From Cesiribacter sp. SM1 (GTDB lineage Bacteria; Bacteroidota; Bacteroidia; Cytophagales; Cyclobacteriaceae), in contig NZ_JAHXBU010000045.1 of assembly GCF_020178975.1 (NCBI RefSeq), positions 124,001-188,000 of the forward strand: 64,000 nt of DNA, given 5' to 3'. Shown piece by piece: positions 56,694-64,000 of this stretch. Below the pieces are notes generated by a model that did no database searches, was not told where the DNA came from, and saw only the letters and a list, made by a program, of their open reading frames with translations. The first letter of the stretch is position 1; every line of letters starts with the position of its first letter. The position numbers and the translations under genes were made by a program.

Positions 56694-57499
56694 TATTTTA
56701 TGCTTTTTAAGTTGAAACGTGTTCAGGTTTGTGCGCTTGAGCTTTGATGGCTAAATGCCGAATATAGGCTAAAATAACGTTTGCGCTGGTTAAAATGAGG
56801 GTTAAAATTGGGTTAATAGAAAGAATAATTTATTAATCTTTAGCATTCAGAACATCTAACTCTGTTTGCCTTACCGAAAAAGGGAAAGGGTGCTGACAGA
56901 CCACAAAGCAAACCCGTTTTACCAGCCGCAAATTTGTTCGCTGATGTCGAATCCAGGAATCGAAAAGAACAAATGGAGAAGGTCTAAGAAGTATTAGTTT
57001 TAGCCCATATTAGGATACCAGCAAGGGTCTGGCAGAAATCTGATTTTTTACCCCGGTAGTTGTGCGTTTGAGGAATGCCCTGCGCGTACTGTCAGGAACT
57101 GGCGAATAATATTTGCAACAGCAAAGCTTACCACCACGAAGCGGTGCGTATCAACCTGCTTGGGCACTAGATTGCAAGTTTGATCTTATCCAGTGGCTGC
57201 ACCAGTTCACCTAAGACGGGATACCAGCGACCCCTAAGGGCGCCTGGCTGTTTTTAGTGGCTACCCTGTAACTGATAAAATTGGAAATTACAGCAGGAGA
57301 TAGGCATTACAACAGCTGCTGCCGAAGTGCTGAAATCTGCAGGAATCATTGCGAGCTAGCCTCACAATGATTCCCCTCCCAATTACATCAATTATGCGAT
57401 CAATGAAATAAAGAGAATGATGTGTAGCAGCATGTGCTACTGCCTGACTTAAGAAGGTTACAAGATGATCAGTTGGATGAGGGATGATTAACCTTTCTC
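56694..57499. other. Gene-free stretch between modules C and D
   Basis: About 800 bp. I found no intact frame, tRNA or clear inverted repeat. On the minus strand short protein-like pieces broken by stops appear around 57060-57250 (for example PVLGELVQPLDKIKLAI), suggesting a decayed gene or transposase, but I cannot identify it. Confidence 0.4.
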
Positions 57500-59635
57500 T
57501 TATTCAATCCACACAAATTGGGTAAAGGCACCATTAGCCGCCACATCCCATACTTCCACTCTAACCCACTTCCTTGCCTGCAGATCAGAAGTAAAGACAA
57601 ACTTTTGCTTACCAAAAGCCTGGGTGTGATCCAGATTGATCCTTTGCCGGAAAACCTGCTCTCCATCACCAGAAATAATCTCTGCATAGCTTAGCGGGAA
57701 GGTCCAGTCAACCTCCAGGACCACTTCAGCTTTTTTGTTCTTATTTAACTTTGTAGTTTCACCAGATTTTTTGCCGTTCACACTAAAAGCAGGCAAAAGT
57801 ACTTCTCCTGTGGACACAAAAAATTTTCCATTTTCCATCGCATCCAATACCGGCTGCCATCCTTCTTCAAATTTAGGAAGTTCATTCAGCTGCAAGTAGT
57901 TGATGTTAAGGTTTGCATAGAGTTCATAATCTGGCTCGATCTTGAATAAATCTGCCTCAGCAATCACATACTTCTTCAGGCCCCAGTTGGCCATATCATC
58001 CATCACATCCAATACTCGTTTGCCTAACCTGTCTTGCGACAGATCTGCCGGCATGGCTTTCCAGGCGGCGCCTAAAAACCGGTCAGATTTAAAAAACACT
58101 TCCTCTCTGTATCCATCTGGAAATCCTGTTGATCCTTTGATTCTGGCATGAGCCGTCCAGGCTAATCCATTTTCTACTTCCAGCAGCTTTAACATTTCTT
58201 CCCTATTCCCTACCCGGTATACCTTTCCATACTCCGGGACTTCTTCAACGAAAGGCTCATCAGCATCTCTGGACATGACCCAGTAAACAGGTTTGGGAAA
58301 CAGGTTCATCCAGTGGCCTCCAAAGTGGCTATTTGGTTCTTCACCCGGAAGCATCAGAAAATCACCCCCAGATAGCCTGGCACACTCCTCAAACATTTTT
58401 CTAAACTCCAAAAGCCTTCTCGGGCCCCGATCATGAGGATTGCCCGCCAGATGAAACTCTCCCAAATGCATAATATTTACTCCGGCTTTGCGCAATGCTT
58501 TTACATGACCTGGTATTTGCGGTAGGGGCTTATGCGTGAGTACGTCCATGACATGTTCTGTATGAAAGTGGCTTGCCATGGTATAGTACTCTGGCAGGGG
58601 CTTATAAGCATCCCCATGGGTAAACTGCTTTACCTCTTCAAGCACTTTGCCATCTTTTTTGGTACTTATTAAAATAAAGTAGTTTAGTCGTTGTCTGGTA
58701 TTTGGAGGGGCATTGAACCATGGTACATGCCGCTGGTCTCCTAAAAGCTCATGCCTGATGCCAAGCCCAAATTCAGGAATCAACTGCCTATAGTTGCTGC
58801 CGTACCAGGTATATTTTAAGTTATAGGCATTATCAAGCGGATAAAAATACTGGTGGGGAGGTGGAAAAATAGCAATGCTACCTTTATCAGTTTCTCCCAT
58901 GATGGTTCGGTATTTTACGGCTATATTTTGGCTTTCTGTGTTAACATCAACGCTAGAACTTTGCAGGTAATCCTCTGTGTCAGCCCAAAAGATCTCTTCC
59001 CAGCTCGTTTCGTTACCAATCAATCCGGCATCATAAATAATGGCTACAGAGTCTTTATTGGTGGCAACTACAGCAGCCATGTTCAATAAGGGACTCCCGT
59101 TGTACAAGGTTATTTCCAGAGATCCTGTAAAATGGCCAGCCTTGACTTCAGAAATAATAATGTTGGTTCTGGAGCCCTGGCTCCTTACGCTCGCCTTCCG
59201 TTTATCCAGGTCTACGGTATATGACTTGTAAGGCTTATAAGCTGTTTCATCAAAGAAGATGTTCCACCCCCCTCTCTTTTTAAGATCTCGCTCTCCTATG
59301 GTAAGTATGAATGCGGGGTCTAAACCTGCTGCAATTTCCTCAAATCCTTCTCCCTGGCTAAGCTGAATACTTTCAAAAAGTGGTTGTCCCTGTTCCAGGT
59401 TTATCAGCAGTTTTGCTTTCTCAGTTTGGCCGGCAGGCCAGCTAATGGTTAAGATGTTGTCGTTGAGTATAGCACTTACAGCACCCTTCTTATTAAATCC
59501 TTTGAACTCCACAGGAATTTGCGCCATTATGGAGACATGAAGCAACATCAGAAAGCAAATCAGTAAGGCACTCCTAATGAACTGAGCTGTTGAAATGGGT
59601 GCCAGATAACAAGGGGTAAAAAACACATTTTTCAT
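57500..59635 (-). CDS. PHP-domain (CehA/McbA-like) metallohydrolase, exported
   Basis: A 711-aa protein with an N-terminal signal/anchor (about 18-38). Residues about 40-330 are beta-rich. Then a PHP-type metal-binding domain: ASHFHTEHVMDVL (the HxH metal motif), HLGEFHLAG, MLPGEEPNSHFGGHWMNLF and LAWTAHARIKGS. This is the CehA/McbA-like branch, whose few studied members hydrolyse phosphate or carbamate esters. C-terminal residues (about 610-711) form a beta domain. In a glycan locus it could remove phosphate from phosphorylated glycans, but there is no direct evidence. Last gene of module D. Confidence 0.8.
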   Translation of the reverse strand: MKNVFFTPCYLAPISTAQFIRSALLICFLMLLHVSIMAQIPVEFKGFNKKGAVSAILNDNILTISWPAGQTEKAKLLINLEQGQPLFESIQLSQGEGFEEIAAGLDPAFILTIGERDLKKRGGWNIFFDETAYKPYKSYTVDLDKRKASVRSQGSRTNIIISEVKAGHFTGSLEITLYNGSPLLNMAAVVATNKDSVAIIYDAGLIGNETSWEEIFWADTEDYLQSSSVDVNTESQNIAVKYRTIMGETDKGSIAIFPPPHQYFYPLDNAYNLKYTWYGSNYRQLIPEFGLGIRHELLGDQRHVPWFNAPPNTRQRLNYFILISTKKDGKVLEEVKQFTHGDAYKPLPEYYTMASHFHTEHVMDVLTHKPLPQIPGHVKALRKAGVNIMHLGEFHLAGNPHDRGPRRLLEFRKMFEECARLSGGDFLMLPGEEPNSHFGGHWMNLFPKPVYWVMSRDADEPFVEEVPEYGKVYRVGNREEMLKLLEVENGLAWTAHARIKGSTGFPDGYREEVFFKSDRFLGAAWKAMPADLSQDRLGKRVLDVMDDMANWGLKKYVIAEADLFKIEPDYELYANLNINYLQLNELPKFEEGWQPVLDAMENGKFFVSTGEVLLPAFSVNGKKSGETTKLNKNKKAEVVLEVDWTFPLSYAEIISGDGEQVFRQRINLDHTQAFGKQKFVFTSDLQARKWVRVEVWDVAANGAFTQFVWIE

Positions 59636-59891
59636 ATTGCGAAGTTGATGGGTATAGGATGATCTGCTGCCTTTCTAGAATCCATAATTTTTCATCTGAA
59701 AAAGCCTCTGATTAGATTCCGATGGCTAAACTGATGCTGTGTTTACTTACTGCCATCCGAACTATGGGAAGTGGTATACCATCATATAAACACTGAATGA
59801 ATAGGATGTATCAATCTTACCTCCGTGGACCTCAGGAGATAAGAGTGTCTGTTAAGGGAATCTAAAAGCTTTACCGAACTTAAATATGAAC

Positions 59892-60884
59892 CTATTGCTT
59901 CCCAAGAGTATGCGCTCTAACTCCTTCAAATGTTATTTTCACAGGTTTGATTTCTCCTTTACTGTTAAATTCCATTTTGTCTATGCATGTTACCCTGTGG
60001 TTGCCATCGGTTTCAGACAAGGGTCTCCTGTGGTAAACTATATACCAGAGATCTTTCACGGGATTATGTATCACAGAATGATGCCCAGCTCCGGTGGCGA
60101 CAGTTTTATCCTGCTGCAGAATGGTATTTAAGCGTTTGAACGGGCCAAATGGTGAATCCGCTATAGCGTAGGCAACACGATAATCCGGTCCTGTCCAGCC
60201 CCCCTCCGACCACATAAAGTAGTACTTGCCATTGCGCTTAAACATGAAAGGCCCTTCAACATATCCTTCGGGCGTAACTTCCTTATAAAGGGAGCCATCC
60301 TCAAAGGGAACAATACCAGTGAAATCGTCATTGAGCTTAACAATGTTACAGTGCCCCCAGCCACCATAATACATGTAGTAGGTACCATCACTGTCCTTAA
60401 ACACATACTGGTCAATTGGCTGTGCCCCATTTACTATTTCATTGATGAGTGGCTTACCCAGTAAATCCCTGAACGGTCCTTCCGGCTTATCTGAAATTGC
60501 CACGCCAATGCCCCCCACTTCACCTTCATGCACATCGTTTGCTGCAAAAAACAAATAATAAGTATCATCTTTATGAAGCACCCCTGGTGCCCACATAGCG
60601 CGCCTGGCCCATTTTACGGATGATGTATCAATGATCCTTTCATGTTTAGTCCAGTTCACCAGGTCCGGAGATGAAAAAGCATCCATGAACACCTGCTGAT
60701 CAAAAGGAGCTGAATAGGTAGGATAGATCCAGTACCTATCACCATAGATGATACCTTCAGGATCAGCATACCAGCCGGGAAATACAGGATTTCCTGATTT
60801 TTCAGCCTCTGCTTCTTTTTGTTGTGCTGTACTGCTTTGCCAAAGCATCGCCAGCAACATAGCACAAATACAAACTTTATGCAT
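59892..60884 (-). CDS. GH43 glycosidase
   Basis: A GH43 five-bladed propeller enzyme of 330 aa with a signal peptide. The three catalytic acids are visible: Asp41 (FPGWYADPEG), Asp158 (AQPIDQYVF) and Glu210 (EGYVEGPFMF). GH43 members act on arabinosides, xylosides and some galactosides; the substrate here is not readable. Unusual for an alpha-mannan locus, which may mean a mixed fungal or plant glycoprotein substrate. It is followed by the PHP gene and preceded by the ROK kinase, all minus strand. Confidence 0.92.
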   Translation of the reverse strand: MHKVCICAMLLAMLWQSSTAQQKEAEAEKSGNPVFPGWYADPEGIIYGDRYWIYPTYSAPFDQQVFMDAFSSPDLVNWTKHERIIDTSSVKWARRAMWAPGVLHKDDTYYLFFAANDVHEGEVGGIGVAISDKPEGPFRDLLGKPLINEIVNGAQPIDQYVFKDSDGTYYMYYGGWGHCNIVKLNDDFTGIVPFEDGSLYKEVTPEGYVEGPFMFKRNGKYYFMWSEGGWTGPDYRVAYAIADSPFGPFKRLNTILQQDKTVATGAGHHSVIHNPVKDLWYIVYHRRPLSETDGNHRVTCIDKMEFNSKGEIKPVKITFEGVRAHTLGKQ

Positions 60885-60952
60885 GACAGGGGGGTGTTTA
60901 AAGTTATTGGTTAAACCGGTGTTTTCAGCAAAGGTAAAATGATGGCAGTAGA

Positions 60953-61867
60953 TTACTCACCGGCACCAAAGCCACTGATTAGCTTACCGGAAGTGGAATA
61001 ATTATTATCCCAACAGCTGGCGGCTCCTACTAGAGCGGCTTTCTCTCCCAGCCCTGTTAGTCTGATGCACTTTTTCACAACCTCCGCATCTAATTTCTTT
61101 TCCAGGCTGGAGACATATAAATCATATGCTCTGGCAATGTTGCCTCCCAAAACCACTATCTCCGGATCTTCCTCCATCAGAAGTGGCTGCAGAAATTCAG
61201 CCAGATTATCTCCGAACTCCTCGAAAACCTGCCTGACTACGCTATTCTTCTGTGCCAAATGCACTAAATCTTTCACTCCTTTTACCCAATCACCAGTCAA
61301 CGCATGAAAGCGCTGGATGAACCATCGTGCAGATAGGTAATCTTCTGCAATTCCTGCTTTGAATGGTGATCGCCATAAATCTGCATCTTCTGCTTCACCA
61401 TTCCGGAAACGGGCACTGCCGAGACCAGTTCCAAGTGTTAAACCAATTGCCCGGGTACATCCCCTTGCCGCACCACCATATACCTCACCTTGCATAAAGG
61501 ACCTGGCATCGTTCATCATCCTGATGTTTTCTACCTCTTTTCGGAGCCCTTCTGCCAAAAGTTGTTTTACATTAAGTCCATAGAGGGCATCGTATTTATC
61601 CTGGTCTTTGATTAGCGAAATGCCCCTTTTATAGTCAAAGGGACCGGGCATGGCTATTCCAATTTTTCCGGAGAAGCGGGAATCCTTCCTGATTGCGGCC
61701 TGTATGGCTGCAATCCAGCTGGCAATGATTTCAGGAGAGCTGGCCTTTGAATCAACCCTTCTGCGCAACAGTGAATCTGCCAACAATAGGCGTGTTTCAA
61801 GATTTACCAGACCAACAGTAATATGTGATCCGCCAATATCAATACCAAGTACTATTTTATCTTTCAT
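60953..61867 (-). CDS. ROK family sugar kinase
   Basis: A 304-aa ROK-family protein. The ATP-binding motif DIGGSHITVG (10-19), the catalytic Asp120 in NDARSFMQGE and the GTGLGSA loop (146-152) are present. The cysteine-rich zinc motif of many ROK kinases (CxCGxxGC) is missing, and there is no N-terminal DNA-binding domain, so it is a kinase, not a repressor. Given the surroundings it probably phosphorylates mannose or glucose released from the glycan. It lies directly between GH92 and GH43 genes. Confidence 0.92.
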   Translation of the reverse strand: MKDKIVLGIDIGGSHITVGLVNLETRLLLADSLLRRRVDSKASSPEIIASWIAAIQAAIRKDSRFSGKIGIAMPGPFDYKRGISLIKDQDKYDALYGLNVKQLLAEGLRKEVENIRMMNDARSFMQGEVYGGAARGCTRAIGLTLGTGLGSARFRNGEAEDADLWRSPFKAGIAEDYLSARWFIQRFHALTGDWVKGVKDLVHLAQKNSVVRQVFEEFGDNLAEFLQPLLMEEDPEIVVLGGNIARAYDLYVSSLEKKLDAEVVKKCIRLTGLGEKAALVGAASCWDNNYSTSGKLISGFGAGE

Positions 61868-61900
61868 ACCAACCTTAAGACTTAGATGCCCGCCCTTTCA

Positions 61901-64000
61901 TTACCGCCTTTCTTTTTTTATCTCGTTAGAGAGTGAATAGGGGAAATCTTCCTCCCCGGTGCCTCTTTGCTTGTTGGGAGTGTCAGACATTTCGAAATGA
62001 ATGGTAGCACCATTCATCAGGTCCGAATGACTTATCCAGTTTTTTGAATAAGGCTTGCCATTTAGTTTCATAGATTCGACATACCTGTTCCCGGAGCTGT
62101 TAGCGGGGGCTTCAATAACCACTTCTTTTCCGTTCTCCAGCTGTACTATAACTTTTTTGAAGAGTGGTGCACCCAATACATACTGATCGGTAGCGGGTGT
62201 TACCGGGTAAAAACCCATGGCAGAAAACACATACCAGGCAGAGGTCTGGCCGTTATCCTCATCACCCACATAACCGTCGGGGGTTGCCATGTACATGCGG
62301 TCCATGGTTTCGCGCACCCAATATTGAGCTTTCCAGGGTGCCCCTGCATAATTGTACAGATAGATCATATGCTGGATGGGTTGGTTGCCATGGGCGTATT
62401 GTCCCATATTGGCTATCTGCATTTCCCGGATCTCGTGTATTACACTGCCGTAATAGCTTTCATCGTACACTGGGGGGAGTGTAAAGACAGAGTCAAGTTT
62501 TGCTACAAAATTCTGCTTACCTCCCATGAGGTCAATAAGGCCCTGTACATCATGAAAAACAGACCAGGTGTAGTGCCAGCTATTACCTTCGGTAAACGCA
62601 TCGCCCCATTTAAACGGGTTAAAGGGCGACTGGAAGGAACCATCCTTGTTTTTACCCCGCATCAGGCCTGTTTGTGGATCAAATAGGTTTTTGTAATTCA
62701 GCGCCCGCTTTTCATAAAGCTTTATTTCTTTTTTAGGTCTGTTCAGGGCTTTGGCCAACTGGTAAATGGCAAAATCGTCATAAGCATACTCCAGTGTACG
62801 GGCTGCATTTTCGTTAATACCTACATCGTATGGCACATAACCCAGCTTGTTGTAATAATCAACACCTGCGCGACCAACAGCCGTAATAGGGCCTGCATTG
62901 TTGGCACCTTGCAGCAGGGCTTCGTAAAGTGTATTGATATCGTAATCACGCATCCCCTTGATGTAGGCATCAGAAACCACTGAAGCAGAATTGTTCCCGA
63001 TCATGATGTTGGCATAACCCGGACTGGACCATTCGGGCAGCCAGCCCCCCTCCCTGTAATCATTTGCCAGTCCCTGCTGCATTTCTTTGTTAATGGCTGG
63101 GTAAACCATGTTCAGGAAGGGATACAGTGCTCTGAATGTATCCCAAAAGCCTGTGCCTGCAAACATATAGCCAGGGTGTGTTTCTCCTGTATAGGGGCTG
63201 TAATGAACAATTTCTTCATTTGCGTTTACCTCATACATTTTATGCGGAAAGAAGAGGGTGCGGTACAGGCAGGAGTAAAAAGTACGGACCTGGTCTACTG
63301 TTCCGCCTTCTACCTTAATTCGCCCCAGGGTCTGGTTCCATCTTTCTCTTGCATTTTTACGGGTTTGCTCAAAACTATCGCCGGCCAATTCTCTTTTCAG
63401 GTTTAGCTCGGCCTGATCCAGGCTTATGAAAGATGAGGCTACTTTTAGATGCACCTGTTCTCCTTTTTCTGTTTTAAAGCCCACAACAGCACCGGAATGG
63501 TCGGCATTCATTTCCAGGGCATCCTTTACCAAGGTGCTGTCATGCCAGGTGTACGACAGGCTAAAGGGCTTATCGATGTAGATTACAAAGTAATTTTTGA
63601 AGTTCTTGGGATCACTGCGGGCATATTTGGTGGAATAGCCTACAATTTTGTTCTCTTCCGGGATTACCTTCACCCAGGAACCTTTGTCAAGTGCATCGAT
63701 TACAATAAATGAGCTGTCGGATTTCGGGAAAGTAAAGCGAAACTGTGCAGCACGTTCTGTGGGGGTAATTTCTGTCGTAACATCATGATCTGCCAGGTAC
63801 ACACTGTAGTAGTGCGGTTTGGATACCTCTGCTTTGTGCGAGAACCAGCTGGCGCGCTGATCCTCGTGAAACCTAAGCCTGCCGGTTACAGGCATGAGGG
63901 CAAACTGTCCGTAATCATTCATCCAGGGCGAAGGCTGATGTGTTTGCTTGAACCCCCTTATTTTGTCAGCATCATAGGTATATGCCCAGCCATGCCCCAT
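61901..64000 (-). CDS. GH92 alpha-mannosidase, 5' end beyond window (module D)
   Basis: A partial GH92, 699 aa visible; the N-terminus lies outside the right edge. Catalytic elements are intact: KIRGFKQTHQPSPWMNDYG, FTEGNSWHYTWSVFHD (Glu codon 62588-62590), HGNQPIQHMIYLYNYAG and GDEDNGQTSAWYVFSAMGFYPV. It is a close paralogue of the module C GH92 (42246-44531), with nearly identical motif blocks along its length. Its stop is 33 bp before the ROK start, so they are likely co-transcribed. Confidence 0.94.
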   Translation of the reverse strand: MGHGWAYTYDADKIRGFKQTHQPSPWMNDYGQFALMPVTGRLRFHEDQRASWFSHKAEVSKPHYYSVYLADHDVTTEITPTERAAQFRFTFPKSDSSFIVIDALDKGSWVKVIPEENKIVGYSTKYARSDPKNFKNYFVIYIDKPFSLSYTWHDSTLVKDALEMNADHSGAVVGFKTEKGEQVHLKVASSFISLDQAELNLKRELAGDSFEQTRKNARERWNQTLGRIKVEGGTVDQVRTFYSCLYRTLFFPHKMYEVNANEEIVHYSPYTGETHPGYMFAGTGFWDTFRALYPFLNMVYPAINKEMQQGLANDYREGGWLPEWSSPGYANIMIGNNSASVVSDAYIKGMRDYDINTLYEALLQGANNAGPITAVGRAGVDYYNKLGYVPYDVGINENAARTLEYAYDDFAIYQLAKALNRPKKEIKLYEKRALNYKNLFDPQTGLMRGKNKDGSFQSPFNPFKWGDAFTEGNSWHYTWSVFHDVQGLIDLMGGKQNFVAKLDSVFTLPPVYDESYYGSVIHEIREMQIANMGQYAHGNQPIQHMIYLYNYAGAPWKAQYWVRETMDRMYMATPDGYVGDEDNGQTSAWYVFSAMGFYPVTPATDQYVLGAPLFKKVIVQLENGKEVVIEAPANSSGNRYVESMKLNGKPYSKNWISHSDLMNGATIHFEMSDTPNKQRGTGEEDFPYSLSNEIKKERR

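Noticed and set aside
57060-57250. Possible degenerate transposase on the minus strand
   Set aside because: Only short pieces broken by stops; no transposase motif or terminal repeats could be shown.
60953-61867. ROK protein as a transcriptional repressor of module D
   Set aside because: It starts directly with the ATP-binding DIGGSH motif and has no N-terminal helix-turn-helix; a kinase is the better reading.

Overview
The window comes from a Bacteroidota chromosome. The evidence is three SusC/SusD-type outer-membrane pairs, SusE-like and DUF3823 lipoproteins, a FecI/FecR pair, many lipobox signal peptides, and a type IX secretion (T9SS) sorting domain on a GH76 enzyme. This mix (T9SS, FecI/FecR with an STN-bearing SusC, decayed gene relics) fits an environmental Cytophagales-type bacterium better than a gut Bacteroides, but the genus cannot be read from the sequence.

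The first 6.7 kb is ordinary chromosome: a Tat-exported dienelactone-hydrolase-like protein, a YpfJ-type zinc peptidase, a DUF808 membrane protein, a HAD haloacid dehalogenase-like protein and a YdcF/DUF218 protein. From about 6.8 kb to the right edge nearly every gene belongs to an alpha-mannan / mannoprotein glycan utilisation region, almost all on the minus strand.

Module A (6.8-13.8 kb) is SusC, SusD and one GH92. That GH92 has Gln where the catalytic-acid Glu of alpha-mannosidases normally sits, as in GH92 enzymes that cleave mannose-1-phospho-6-mannose. Module B (14.9-36.2 kb) starts with FecI and FecR, then an STN-domain SusC, SusD, SusE-like protein, GH76, GH97, GH125, GH92 and GH76-CBM-T9SS, a decayed DUF4965-family gene, and a further GH92. 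Module C (39.6-56.7 kb) is a tandem-domain surface lipoprotein, GH76, SusC, SusD, DUF3823 lipoprotein, an unassigned clan-A-like glycosidase, GH92, and an intact DUF4965/glutaminase-like protein. A convergent plus-strand gene at 36.9-39.5 kb encodes an unusual membrane-spanning regulator: lectin-like domain, Kelch propeller, one membrane helix, then a cytoplasmic winged-helix/BTAD-like output. Module D (57.5 kb to the edge) is GH92 (cut by the edge), ROK sugar kinase, GH43 and a PHP-domain protein.

The inferred job is surface capture and endo-cleavage of alpha-1,6-mannan by GH76, SusCD import, and periplasmic trimming by several GH92s (side chains and phosphodiester caps), GH125 (alpha-1,6 backbone) and a retaining-type GH97 (likely alpha-galactosyl caps), with ROK phosphorylating released sugar. 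Yeast or other fungal cell-wall mannan is the most likely substrate. Between modules there are signs of gene turnover: a 208-bp MITE-like element with 17-bp perfect inverted repeats, a degenerate direct repeat bracketing module B, a pseudogene with a large internal deletion, a second relic of the same gene, and several unidentified coding relics. No tRNA, rRNA, CRISPR array or intact transposase was seen.
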